Virus record (IMG/VR): IMGVR_UViG_3300047548_000910
Location: 1 to 23,359 of that record
Reading direction: 5' to 3' (one strand)
Length of the DNA: 23,359 nt
Source of the DNA: a virus
The notes beneath the pieces are model-generated. The model was not told the origin of the DNA. It saw only the letters and a list, made by a program, of their open reading frames with translations, and ran no database searches. A program made the position numbers and the translations under genes. Below are positions 1 to 8,117 of this stretch, piece after piece; position 1 is the stretch's first letter; each line of letters starts with the position of its first letter.

Positions 1-556
1 CTTGAGCATCTTGGGCACTTTCAAATGTCCAACGAGCTTGCAACTTACGAGTCTTAGCTTCAACAGCTTGCTTCAGGATCTGGACGGAAATTTGCTTACC
101 GCCAGTACCTTCCATGGTAGCTGTAGCACCACCAGTGTAGCTAGTAGCTGTAGCTGTGTTCTGAGGAACAGTAGAGTAAGCAGTAGCAATGGTGAATGGT
201 GACAGAGCTTCTTGGCCGGCTGTTACAGAAGTAGCAGCAGCAGAGCTGTCAGTCAAGCTCTGAGCGTAACGAACACGCAGAGTGTGGATCTGACCAACTG
301 GACCGGTCATTGGCTGAACGCCGACCAACTCGTTAGCGATAACGGTTGGCATGACACGTCGGATAACAGGCAGAATCACACGGTTAAGTGTGGCGATGTT
401 ACCAGCAGTGGTGGAACCTGCGGAAGCGTTTTCCTTCAGGTACTTGCGAGTGTTTTCGAGGATAACACCCATGCTATTGCGCTTGGTGCCTTGCAGACCT
501 TCGAGCAGAGCTTCCTTGGTCTCGCCCCAGCGACTTTCTAACAATTGTTCTGACAT
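1..556 (-). CDS. 23: Major capsid protein gp23, N-terminal part (cut by window edge)
   Basis: Reading the minus strand from the ATG at 554-556 gives an open frame of 185 codons that runs off the window. The protein begins MSEQLLESRWGE. It carries the gp23 signature RRVMPTVIANELVGVQPM at about residues 66-83, followed by TGPVGQIHTLRVRY, and later RKLQARWTFESAQDAQ, the stretch that precedes the main capsid fold in T4 gp23. It would form the hexameric shell of the head. A strong ribosome binding site (TAGGAG) lies 8 bases upstream of the start. It is the last gene seen of the portal-to-capsid series and follows gp22 by 21 bases. T4 gp23 is 521 residues, so about two thirds is outside. The N-terminal propeptide is shorter than in T4; LKE at residues 40-42 fits the (L/I)xE consensus of the gp21 protease. 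Confidence 0.95.
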   Translation of the reverse strand, partial: MSEQLLESRWGETKEALLEGLQGTKRNSMGVILENTRKYLKENASAGSTTAGNIATLNRVILPVIRRVMPTVIANELVGVQPMTGPVGQIHTLRVRYAQSLTDSSAAATSVTAGQEALSPFTIATAYSTVPQNTATATSYTGGATATMEGTGGKQISVQILKQAVEAKTRKLQARWTFESAQDAQ

Positions 557-577
557 TTAAGTCTCCTAAAAATTAAA

Positions 578-1669
578 TTACAGTCCAGCCAAACGCTTGA
601 GGTCAATCACATTGCTGCGATCTTCATCAGTTGTTCGTACAGGAACAGTCTTATCACCGGTAACTGCGGAAACGCTTTCTGTGATCACGGGTTTTGCTTT
701 CACAGAGCGGTCTTCCAGCACTGCTGGTAGATACTTTTCGAATGCGTTTTTCAGACGTGAAGTCTGTACGCTTTCGAGCAAATTACGCATGACTTCGGCC
801 TTTTCGCGGTTAAGCGGGCTCAGCAATTCGCGCATAGTGGTTTCGCGCTCATTACTTTCTTTAATCATACGCAGTTCGCGTTCTTTTGACTCAACAACGG
901 CTCGCGCCTTTTCGCTGAGTTTAACAGCTTCAGCCAATTGCTGATCTTTGTTTGCTAACAAGCTGTATAGCTTGCGTACTTCGGCTTTCTCATTGAGGTG
1001 AGTAGATCCGAATTCAGCAGCATACGCTTCAAAGATACGACGACCAAAATTATTCTCGCGAGCAATCTTGATGTCTTCTTGCAATTGATTGAGTTCACTC
1101 TTAAGGTGACGGCTAACAGCCTGGCTCATCTTTTGGGCACTTTCCTTAACGAAACGTGTCTTGAGAGTTTCCAGCTTCTCACGAGCTTCACGGACGAGGC
1201 GGACTTTTGTTTCCACCACTTCACGCTTGTCTTGTGCGAATTCCTGAATTTCTTTTGCCAGTGCATGCACCATGAAGTTCTCCATCTTCTGAAGTCCTTC
1301 TGCGTGCATTTTGCGGTCCTTGCGCAGTTCGCCAATTTCTTCAGCTAACTTAGCAACCAAGAAGCTATTAAACTTCTGTGCTGATTCCTTCATTTTAGCT
1401 TGGAATTTGACGCGATCTTCTACCAGTTGTGCTTTTTCAGCAGCAACGGCTTGGATTTCTGCGGCAAGGCTTTCTGTTACCATCTTGTCAAGAGCTTCAA
1501 CCATGACTGACTTGTCGTGCTCATAGCGTTGTGCGAACTCCTCACGAAGTTCGGCACGAGCCTGCTCACGAGCTTCATTCAGCTTGGCTTCCCAAGCTTC
1601 ATTGATCTCTTTACGAGTGTCCTCGGTGATCAGGTCACTATCTAGCAATGGTTTGATAGCATCTAACAT
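578..1669 (-). CDS. 22: Prohead core scaffold protein gp22
   Basis: This 363-residue, highly charged protein is predicted to be almost entirely alpha-helical coiled coil, with repeated E/K/A/R-rich heptads from about residue 20 to 310. The segment NNFGRRIFEAYAAEFGSTHL (about residues 206-225) is the conserved patch of T4-type scaffolds. Known role of the family: gp22 builds the inner core on which gp23 assembles, and is later degraded by the gp21 protease. It lies directly between gp21 and gp23, as in T4. The start is fixed by AAGGAG, which overlaps the gp21 stop codon, so translation is probably coupled. T4 gp22 is 269 residues, so this version is longer, with a short polar tail ending DLKRLAGL. 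Confidence 0.93.
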   Translation of the reverse strand: MLDAIKPLLDSDLITEDTRKEINEAWEAKLNEAREQARAELREEFAQRYEHDKSVMVEALDKMVTESLAAEIQAVAAEKAQLVEDRVKFQAKMKESAQKFNSFLVAKLAEEIGELRKDRKMHAEGLQKMENFMVHALAKEIQEFAQDKREVVETKVRLVREAREKLETLKTRFVKESAQKMSQAVSRHLKSELNQLQEDIKIARENNFGRRIFEAYAAEFGSTHLNEKAEVRKLYSLLANKDQQLAEAVKLSEKARAVVESKERELRMIKESNERETTMRELLSPLNREKAEVMRNLLESVQTSRLKNAFEKYLPAVLEDRSVKAKPVITESVSAVTGDKTVPVRTTDEDRSNVIDLKRLAGL

Positions 1670-1681
1670 GCCTGGTTCTCC

Positions 1682-2314
1682 TTAAATTTTGAGTTCCTTG
1701 ATGAGCTTGACAACCTCGCTCTTCAAGTACCTCTGCACTTTGTTGTCCTGGCCAGCTTCTTTTGCAATCTCTAGCAGGCGATGACCATAATTCATGTTCA
1801 TCATACTTTCGTACACTGCCTTGGGATAAGCATTTGGAGCACTAGGCTGGGCAACCACATCTATAGTGACAATTTCAAAGTCACTTACATGTCCTGTTCT
1901 GTCGTCGACATTTCCTGATCCACGACTTGATACTCCCAGTTTCACGCCTGATTGCAGCAAGGTCTTGATTAAGTTACCCATGGGGGTAGGCAAAATCTTG
2001 AGCTTGCCGCAGCCTGCGGTTCCATCCATCCACATTTCTTCTACACTATGGCACACGCGGTCTAAGTTAATTTTCAGATCGTCTGGATGATCAACTTCAC
2101 CTAGAACCGAATAACCTTCAGCGATCTGTTTGTTAATTGTGTTAACCGCTTTAGTGATTTCGTGTAGAGGGTACACACGCTCGTTTGCATTACGCTTGTT
2201 ACCCTCAATGCAGATGCCCTTGAGATACAGGTTCTTACCGCCATTCATGTCGGCTTCTTCCAAAACCTGGATATTAGCTTGATGAAAGGTAAGTTGTTCT
2301 CTTAGGGTTTTCAT
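1682..2314 (-). CDS. 21: Prohead core protease gp21
   Basis: The 210-residue length matches T4 gp21 (212). The family is a serine protease with a herpesvirus-assemblin-like fold that matures the prohead by cleaving core and capsid proteins. Visible motifs are the NANERVYP start of the fold (residues 42-49), EVDHP with the likely catalytic His76, GVSSRGSG with the likely nucleophile Ser129 or Ser130, and VTIDVVAQPSAP (residues 149-160), the conserved strand after the nucleophile. It begins 2 bases after the acidic core protein stop, within one minus-strand head operon, and is followed by gp22. All catalytic landmarks are present, so the enzyme should be active. Confidence 0.93.
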   Translation of the reverse strand: MKTLREQLTFHQANIQVLEEADMNGGKNLYLKGICIEGNKRNANERVYPLHEITKAVNTINKQIAEGYSVLGEVDHPDDLKINLDRVCHSVEEMWMDGTAGCGKLKILPTPMGNLIKTLLQSGVKLGVSSRGSGNVDDRTGHVSDFEIVTIDVVAQPSAPNAYPKAVYESMMNMNYGHRLLEIAKEAGQDNKVQRYLKSEVVKLIKELKI

Positions 2315-2316
2315 GC

Positions 2317-3171
2317 TTAGTTGTGCTTGCTAGGAATTACACTCTTGGTGTTTACGCCAGAAGCCTGTGTTTTAACAGGAGCAGGAGCAGCACTCTTGAA
2401 TGCTTTCTTGCCAGCTTCTTGTGTAGGAGTTACACCAACTTCTTTGGTAGTGTTCTTGTAAGCAGCGGTGTCGTGATGGCCACCCATGCTAGCACCTGTG
2501 TGTACAGGCTTTACTGTGCTACCGATTGGGCCCTTGGCACCAGCGTTTGCAGCCACGGTAGACTTTTTGTTTACACTGCCTTCTTCACTGGTAACTGGCT
2601 TTGGGGCTGCTTTGAGGTCTAGACCTTCCATCATGCCCACTTCCATTTCTTCAGTGTCGTCCATTTCAATAGCGTCGCCGCCTTCGTCAGCGCCGAAACC
2701 ATCGCCGTCGCCCATGTCAGCACCGCCTTCGTCGCCCATTAGGTCTTCGAATTCAGCCATGAGTTGGTCTAATTTGTCTTCCAGGTTCATGATGTCGTCT
2801 TTGGTAGCTGGCTCGCCGCTGCCGCCTTCATCACCACCAAAATCGTCGCCGCCATCGTTTCCAAAGTCAGCTTCTTCGTCTTCGCCTTCTTCTTCGGCTT
2901 CCATGCTCATGTCGCTTTCTTCTTCAGCTTCGACTTCATCAATCAAGTCGTCGCTAGCGTCACCGCCCATGTCGCCTTCGTCCAGCTCTTCTTCAGCGCC
3001 TTCGTCCAGCTCTTCTTCAGCGCCTTCGTCCAGCTCTTCTTCAGCTTCTTCAGACATGATGTCTTCGTAAATCTGACGTGACTTCTCTACAACGATGTCG
3101 TGGAAAAGTTCACGTGCTTTTTGTTCTTCGTCATTAATGACGTACTCAATGAGTTGTTCAAAACGGTTCAT
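2317..3171 (-). CDS. Acidic prohead core protein (gp67/gp68-like)
   Basis: This protein has 284 residues in three parts. The N-terminal helix (residues 1-40, FEQLIEYVINDEEQKARELF) matches the opening of T4-type prohead core proteins. A very acidic middle (about 40-185) is dominated by E, D and G and includes three copies of the octapeptide EELDEGAE. The C-terminal part (about 185-284) is basic, rich in A, K, T and V, and ends IPSKHN. Position between portal and protease is where T4 carries genes 67 and 68, both minor core components degraded during maturation. TAGGAG stands 12 bases before the ATG. At 284 residues it is much larger than either T4 protein, mainly from expansion of the acidic part. 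Assignment to gp67 versus gp68 is uncertain; the role as a core protein is more secure. Confidence 0.75.
   Translation of the reverse strand: MNRFEQLIEYVINDEEQKARELFHDIVVEKSRQIYEDIMSEEAEEELDEGAEEELDEGAEEELDEGDMGGDASDDLIDEVEAEEESDMSMEAEEEGEDEEADFGNDGGDDFGGDEGGSGEPATKDDIMNLEDKLDQLMAEFEDLMGDEGGADMGDGDGFGADEGGDAIEMDDTEEMEVGMMEGLDLKAAPKPVTSEEGSVNKKSTVAANAGAKGPIGSTVKPVHTGASMGGHHDTAAYKNTTKEVGVTPTQEAGKKAFKSAAPAPVKTQASGVNTKSVIPSKHN
2977..3045. repeat. 24-bp in-frame tandem repeat, about 2.9 copies
   Basis: The unit TTCGTCCAGCTCTTCTTCAGCGCC occurs at 2977-3000 and 3001-3024 without a mismatch, and at 3025-3045 as its first 21 bases. On the coding (minus) strand each unit encodes an acidic octapeptide (GAEEELDE). 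Exact identity at synonymous positions indicates recent duplication by slippage or unequal recombination rather than selection on the protein alone. Confidence 0.9.
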
Positions 3172-3267
3172 AAGGTAAAAACTCCTATAGGTAAAGTATG
3201 CTGTTATTTAAGACAGAAAAGAAAAAGACGCGGTTTAATGCCGGAAAATGAAGATAAATGCCAACTT

Positions 3268-3486
3268 TTATGCTGCTGGAGGTGCAACTTGGCCATATTG
3301 CTGACGAATCAGCTTGAGTTTTTCTTTATACTCGTAGGTTCTGACGTCATTCATTTTTCTCAATTTATTGAGCTGACGCAGAGTCAGGCGACTTTTTCGA
3401 GTGTCGCCTAGCTCCAGCTGACTGTTGTCTGCTGACAAGTCCTGATATGCTTCAGGCTCTTTTTGGAAAAATTCAGTAAGAATCAT
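3268..3486 (-). CDS. Small conserved-looking head-module protein (gp67 position)
   Basis: This 72-residue protein begins MILTEFFQKEPEAYQDLS and carries LTLRQLNKLRKMNDVRTYEY (residues 34-53), an amphipathic basic helix, and ends QYGQVAPPAA. It lies between the portal gene (8 bases upstream) and the acidic core protein, the slot of T4 gene 67. I do not recognise a biochemical function. A small core or portal-associated assembly protein is likely from position. A perfect TATAAATA box ends 5 bases before its ATG. A transcript starting from that box would begin at or just inside the ATG, so full translation probably depends on read-through mRNA from gp20. Confidence 0.75.
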   Translation of the reverse strand: MILTEFFQKEPEAYQDLSADNSQLELGDTRKSRLTLRQLNKLRKMNDVRTYEYKEKLKLIRQQYGQVAPPAA

Positions 3487-3491
3487 AGTAA

Positions 3492-3499
3492 TATTTATA
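3492..3499 (-). promoter_or_regulatory. T4-type late promoter box TATAAATA
   Basis: The plus strand reads TATTTATA, so the minus strand has the exact T4 late consensus TATAAATA. The TAA inside it is the stop codon of the portal gene. A start site about 6 bases downstream would fall at the ATG of the 72-residue gene, feeding the core, protease, scaffold and capsid genes. Recognition by the gp55 encoded in this window is inferred. Confidence 0.55.
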
Positions 3500-5276
3500 C
3501 CGTTGGCGGTGCTGCGCCGCCAGCTGGACCTGCTGGTGCTGCCGGCATTGGAGCTCCAGCATCAGGACCCAAGGCTGCGGTAGAAGGTTCCATACCGGCT
3601 ATTTCTTCGCCTGTAGAGATGTCTGATTCTAAACCGCCAGGTGTAATGCCCACGCTACGCAGGTCCTGACCTGTAGTAGGCTGCATGTCAGGGTTGTCTC
3701 GCTCTTCGCGCCACATTTCTTCGTTCTTCTTGATTTCGTCTTGTGTTAAGCCCAGGAATCGTTCCAACAAGAAACGCTTGCTCATGTAAGGCAGTGCTTC
3801 TAATCCTTGGAAAGCAGTGATGCGAGTATTGTCTAGTTCGCTTTGACGATAGCTAGCAAAGTTCTGTGGTGCATTAAATTTGATGTTGAAAAGACCAGAG
3901 TCAATGTTGAAACCGCGCCACTTCAAGAACATCTTGAATTCGTCGTCTAGTTTTTGTGCAATCAACTGCTGCAAACGCTCGCAATACTGGTTAAAACGAT
4001 ACTCTTGAATCAATGCTGTGCCCACTTTACCGTCAGTCATAGCACGGTCTGAGTCATCGGGACCTGTGGGCAAATAACTTGATGGCACACGCAAACCACG
4101 TGCCATTTTGTTGTTGAAGTATTTCAAGTCGTCAATTTCGCCCAGATTCTGACCGCCTGGTAGGGTTTCAACCGATGATCCGCGACCGTCTGCTGTCTGT
4201 GGGAAAAAGTAATCTTCGTTGATGCTGAGTGGGTTGTAACTAGCATCCATCATATTAGTGCCGCCGCCTGTGACAGTGGGGATTCTGCGCTGGTGCATTT
4301 CGTTTTTAATACGTTCAACGAACTGCATAGCAAGGTGACTAGGCATGTTACCTACGTCAATCTTGAAGATTCGGCGCTCCGGAGCACGCTGCACACGATA
4401 GATCAAAATAGCATCTTCCAGCAGCTCTTTCTGCTTGAATACCTTGTAGATATTTTCCAAGATACTGCGACCAAATGGCCAAAACACATCTAGACCTTCG
4501 TTCAGGCTCATGTGTACAATGTGCTTGGCATCCAAGCAAACTTCGTTCATGGCCTGCATAAAGCGGCTGTTGCCCACCCCGCCACCGGTACCGCCGTTGG
4601 GCATGGTATAGTTTGCAGATCCAGCAATGGTACCTGTCACAGGATTGGTCATGTAGTCTGTGGTAGTCTTTGCTGCCACAGTCATGTTCTGGAAGTTGGG
4701 GTTGATGTCACGGATAACATACTGCTCGGGGCGCTTGCCTTCGCTTTCGTTGACAATAACACGAGCCACTTTGCTCATGTCAACCCACATCATTTCAAAT
4801 GTTTCTGGATCGCGTACAAAAACTTGATCGCCGTACTTGATTGTGTTACGGAACAGTTTGAAGATACGTTGATCTAGTTTGTTGAGTTTGACCCACTGCT
4901 GTAGCTGCTTGCGCACAATGTCAATTTCGTGATCAGTGGGCTTGTCATTGTACTGAATGTCAAACGGAGTGTGGTTTTGCTCGTTCATTTGAGTTGAGAA
5001 CTCAGCAATGATATCCAAGCAAGCATTGATCTCCGAATCCATGTCCATGTTTTCGTATTGATTGTAACGCTCAATACGGTTTGGGTGTCCAGAGTACACT
5101 TCAGGCAGACGGCTGGCGTAGTTGCGGAACACTAGGTCAGCACGACTGTCAGTTCCATCATTTTTGCCGTAGCCCGGAAAGCCATCTGAATAGCGTCCCG
5201 AAATAGGGCTCAGTGTTCCTGATGTATCAGCAACTTTGAAATATTTTTTCCAACCGGTTTTGTTTTGATCTGCCAT
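3495..5276 (-). CDS. 20: Portal vertex protein gp20
   Basis: This is a 593-residue portal protein of the T4 type (T4 gp20 is 524). The landmarks are the N-terminal block DLVFRNYASRLPEVYSGHP (about residues 48-66), then NMDMDSEINACLDIIAEFST (77-95), KLFRNTIKYGDQVFVRDP, MARGLRVPSSYLPTG and the DRAMTDGKVGTALIQEYRFN region in the second half. Known role: the dodecameric ring at one head vertex, which nucleates prohead assembly and is the DNA channel docked by terminase. It follows the tape-measure gene by 16 bases and leads the head-gene series. The C-terminal 20 or so residues are a Pro/Ala/Gly tail. No strong ribosome binding site precedes the ATG; GGTAAATAA, a weak late-promoter-like box, lies just upstream. 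Confidence 0.96.
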   Translation of the reverse strand: MADQNKTGWKKYFKVADTSGTLSPISGRYSDGFPGYGKNDGTDSRADLVFRNYASRLPEVYSGHPNRIERYNQYENMDMDSEINACLDIIAEFSTQMNEQNHTPFDIQYNDKPTDHEIDIVRKQLQQWVKLNKLDQRIFKLFRNTIKYGDQVFVRDPETFEMMWVDMSKVARVIVNESEGKRPEQYVIRDINPNFQNMTVAAKTTTDYMTNPVTGTIAGSANYTMPNGGTGGGVGNSRFMQAMNEVCLDAKHIVHMSLNEGLDVFWPFGRSILENIYKVFKQKELLEDAILIYRVQRAPERRIFKIDVGNMPSHLAMQFVERIKNEMHQRRIPTVTGGGTNMMDASYNPLSINEDYFFPQTADGRGSSVETLPGGQNLGEIDDLKYFNNKMARGLRVPSSYLPTGPDDSDRAMTDGKVGTALIQEYRFNQYCERLQQLIAQKLDDEFKMFLKWRGFNIDSGLFNIKFNAPQNFASYRQSELDNTRITAFQGLEALPYMSKRFLLERFLGLTQDEIKKNEEMWREERDNPDMQPTTGQDLRSVGITPGGLESDISTGEEIAGMEPSTAALGPDAGAPMPAAPAGPAGGAAPPTV

Positions 5277-5292
5277 GGTGTGTTATTTACCG

Positions 5293-8076
5293 TTAGTTTG
5301 CAGCCACCTGCAACAAGCGGCCGCTGATACTGTTTTGCTCTTTTTGTGCTCTCAAGAGGTCATTTAGCAATCCCACCAATTCGCCTGTGCGATCAGAATT
5401 TTGCTGCAAGATAGTAACAAGATCACGCATGGAACCAGGAGTTTCAAGACCTTCTGGCAATTCTGGCATTGTTGCATCTAAGTTGGATGTTTTAGCGTCT
5501 TCTAATGCTGTTAGCATTTGATTCTGCATTTCCTCAATGTTGAGTTTCAAATCTTCAGAGTTAATTCCAGCAAACGATGGCATCTGTATATTGGCAACAG
5601 GCTGCGACGACATTGCGGATTCGACACTCTTGAGCATGTCTTGGATAGACCCTGCTGATGGTCCCATGTCTCCTGACAGTTGCACTGGTACTGCACCATT
5701 CTTCAACGGAATAACTGCTTCCATACCATGCATGATAATGTTGTTGTAGCCCTCGTCTGGACCATCAAACACACCGCCTTCTTTGGCTTGGAAGTGAACT
5801 TTGTCGTTTGGTACTTTCTGGAAAAGACCCTGTCGATTAAACGCTGCAATAGCAGCAGGATCAGCATAGTTCTGAATGTCAACTGCTGCACCTTTTTCGT
5901 GCAAGCTAGAACCGGGTCTAGCAACTTTGTCACCTGTGGGTCCAATACCTGGGCGGCCTGCGGCCACAGTCTCTGCATACAGTCGTTCCTGGTCTTTGGG
6001 ATCACGCTTGGCGCTGTTGATTTGAATTTGCTTGCCAGTTACTGCTTGATATTCTTCTGAGGCACGCAGCACAGCATCTTTAAATGTTTGATCCAAAGAT
6101 TCAAATGCTGTTTTGCTACCTGAACGCTCTGTGAACTTTAGTAGTTTGTCTGTGTCAAGTTTAGCAGAAGCTCCTTCGCCTTCAATTCCTTTCGATTGAG
6201 GTTTTGCTGGCGTAGGTGCTGTTCCGCCTGCTGGTGCACCCCCTCCCCCCGATGGTGCTGGTGCAGGCCCGGCGCCGCCCGGTGCTGCTGGTGCAGTTGT
6301 TGCGCCACCTTTGCTGCCCGGTGCTGCCGGTGCTGCTGGCGCAGCTTGAAACTTTCCTTCTTTTTTCAAGTAAGCTGATTCAGATTCTACACGTTTTGCT
6401 TGTGCAGTATCTGCTAGATTTTCAAGAGCACCGATGCCTGTAACTCGTCCAAGTCCTCGGGCAAATCTTTCCATGCCTCGGGCAACAGAACTTTGAGCTT
6501 TTTCAACTGCACTAGCACTTTCCCAGTTCTTTTCATCTTGAGACTTTGTAGCTGTTTTTTCTTCTTTGCTAGGTCCTTTGCCTATTCCAAGAATGTTTAA
6601 CAATCCGTTGGCTGCATCAGTGAGTTCTTTGAAAACACCTGTGAGCTTTTCTGTAACATTTCCTAACTTGTTGGTAACGTCAAGAGCGTTGGAGATGCCC
6701 TTGAATACTTCTTTTTCCATTTTCTCGTTAAGCTCTTGCTGTTGCTTAACGTTGTCAGCATACTGTTTTGTAATGCCATCTGCACCTTTGGCTTGTTTTT
6801 CCTGCTCAGTTTGCACAAGCTTGGCCATTTCGACTTTGTCTTTTTCAGCAAAGATGCCCATTTTGAGCTGACCAGCGTAGTCTGTGGCATAGTCATTGAA
6901 CGTTCCCATTTGTGCTGAGAAGTTCATGTCCTTGGCTACTTGTCCGGCAGCTTTACCGATCTTTTGTGTGGCTTCGTATTCATCTATTTGCCCAGAAGTC
7001 AGCTTCTGGGTTGCATCCATCAACTCACCATAGGTACCACGCAGACCTTTTTGTGCAGCTTCAGTGCCTATCATTCCGGTACTGATGTCTCGGAACGCCT
7101 GGCCCATTTCTTTGCTCTGGCTACTGATAATCAAGTTAGCTCGTTCTAGGCGCTTGGCGGCTTCTTCGCCCTGTGTCATTCGAACTTCTTCTAACTTGGC
7201 ACGGAAACGCTGCTCATTGCGAGCTGCTTCCATGTTCTTTTCCATTTCTTGACGACTCTCACCTGTGAGCTTGGAGAGTCCATCCATTTCATACAAATAC
7301 TTTTTGGCGCCATCTGCAAGCTCTTTGTTGGTCATTGTCTGTGCTTTGCCCAACTGGGTTTGCAGTTTCAGGTAGCCCATGGTACCTTCGTTGATCTGCT
7401 CCTGTGTCAAACCGGCAGCCATGAGTTGCGCACGATAAGGTTCCATGGCCTTGCCAATGTCTTCGAAACGTTTGCGTCCTTCAAATACACTGCCTGCAAA
7501 CAGTGCTAGATCTTTGGAGTTGTTGCCGATCAACCCAACGTACTGATCTAGCTCGTTCATTGACAGGCCTAGCTTCTTGGCACCTTGGAACACGCCAGTC
7601 ATGCCATCGCCAGCCGCAGCACCTGACTTAGCTAGTTTGCTGTAGCCAGTGTAGACCTTGTCGGCCATTTCGTTGGCTTTTTTAACATACTCAGCAGTGG
7701 CTGTCGCTGCGGCAGTAACACCGGCAATAAACAGTTTGATAATAGGTCCACCAGGTACTAACATAGCTAGTGCTGCACCAGCAAGTTTGGCAGCATTGGA
7801 CATTTCGTCAATAGCACCGTTGAATGCAGCAGCGCCCTTTTTGCCTTCGTACATAGCTCCAGCAGCAGCCATGCCTGCTTTGGCTATGCCAGTTAGTGCA
7901 TCAGCAGCAACTTCTGACCCTTTGGAGAGCTTGTCTAGTCCTGGTTTAGATTTGGCCGCAGTGTCTTGAAAGTCGTTGACAGTGGTCTGACTCATTTTTG
8001 AAAGCATCTGCAAACTGCGGTTGAGCTGCTCCACCGTGTTTGCTAGTTCTTGTGTTTGCTGATTTACGTCGGCCAT
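5293..8076 (-). CDS. Tape-measure protein with embedded M15 zinc peptidase domain
   Basis: The protein has 927 residues. Residues 1-140 are helical with an Ala/Gly-rich hydrophobic stretch (about 95-128). Residues 140-500 are long charged helices typical of tape measures. Residues 570-630 are a Pro/Ala/Gly linker. Residues about 640-765 form a peptidase M15 (D-Ala-D-Ala carboxypeptidase/L-Ala-D-Glu endopeptidase) domain with SSLHEKGAAVDI, giving zinc ligands His726 and Asp733, and NDKVHFQ, giving His761 and a likely catalytic Asp758. Residues 766-800 (GGVFDGPDEG...HGMEAVIPLKNG) are a motif common near tape-measure C termini. Role: sets tail length; the peptidase probably cuts cell-wall peptide on DNA entry (inferred). 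T4 gp29 is 590 residues with no such domain. A TATAAATA box lies 25 bases upstream of the ATG. Confidence 0.85.
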   Translation of the reverse strand: MADVNQQTQELANTVEQLNRSLQMLSKMSQTTVNDFQDTAAKSKPGLDKLSKGSEVAADALTGIAKAGMAAAGAMYEGKKGAAAFNGAIDEMSNAAKLAGAALAMLVPGGPIIKLFIAGVTAAATATAEYVKKANEMADKVYTGYSKLAKSGAAAGDGMTGVFQGAKKLGLSMNELDQYVGLIGNNSKDLALFAGSVFEGRKRFEDIGKAMEPYRAQLMAAGLTQEQINEGTMGYLKLQTQLGKAQTMTNKELADGAKKYLYEMDGLSKLTGESRQEMEKNMEAARNEQRFRAKLEEVRMTQGEEAAKRLERANLIISSQSKEMGQAFRDISTGMIGTEAAQKGLRGTYGELMDATQKLTSGQIDEYEATQKIGKAAGQVAKDMNFSAQMGTFNDYATDYAGQLKMGIFAEKDKVEMAKLVQTEQEKQAKGADGITKQYADNVKQQQELNEKMEKEVFKGISNALDVTNKLGNVTEKLTGVFKELTDAANGLLNILGIGKGPSKEEKTATKSQDEKNWESASAVEKAQSSVARGMERFARGLGRVTGIGALENLADTAQAKRVESESAYLKKEGKFQAAPAAPAAPGSKGGATTAPAAPGGAGPAPAPSGGGGAPAGGTAPTPAKPQSKGIEGEGASAKLDTDKLLKFTERSGSKTAFESLDQTFKDAVLRASEEYQAVTGKQIQINSAKRDPKDQERLYAETVAAGRPGIGPTGDKVARPGSSLHEKGAAVDIQNYADPAAIAAFNRQGLFQKVPNDKVHFQAKEGGVFDGPDEGYNNIIMHGMEAVIPLKNGAVPVQLSGDMGPSAGSIQDMLKSVESAMSSQPVANIQMPSFAGINSEDLKLNIEEMQNQMLTALEDAKTSNLDATMPELPEGLETPGSMRDLVTILQQNSDRTGELVGLLNDLLRAQKEQNSISGRLLQVAAN

Positions 8077-8101
8077 GTTCTAATACCCATAAGTAGAACT
8101 A

Positions 8102-8109
8102 TATTTATA
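8102..8109 (-). promoter_or_regulatory. T4-type late promoter box TATAAATA for the tape-measure gene
   Basis: The minus strand carries the exact late consensus TATAAATA, 25 bases before the ATG at 8076. That spacing leaves a short leader and nearly equals the 24 bases at the gp48 promoter box. The site lies in the 41-base divergent gap shared with gp26, whose own binding site (TAGGTG) overlaps it on the other strand. Confidence 0.65.
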
Positions 8110-8117
8110 GGTGAAAA

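Noticed and set aside
2977-3045. Tandem repeats as a CRISPR array
   Set aside because: The units are contiguous, with no spacers, and lie in frame within a coding gene.
2486-3070. Serine/proline-rich plus-strand ORF of 194 codons
   Set aside because: It is the antisense shadow of the acidic core protein; GAA/GAC-rich codons read backward give Ser/Pro runs. It has no ribosome binding site and no recognisable domain.
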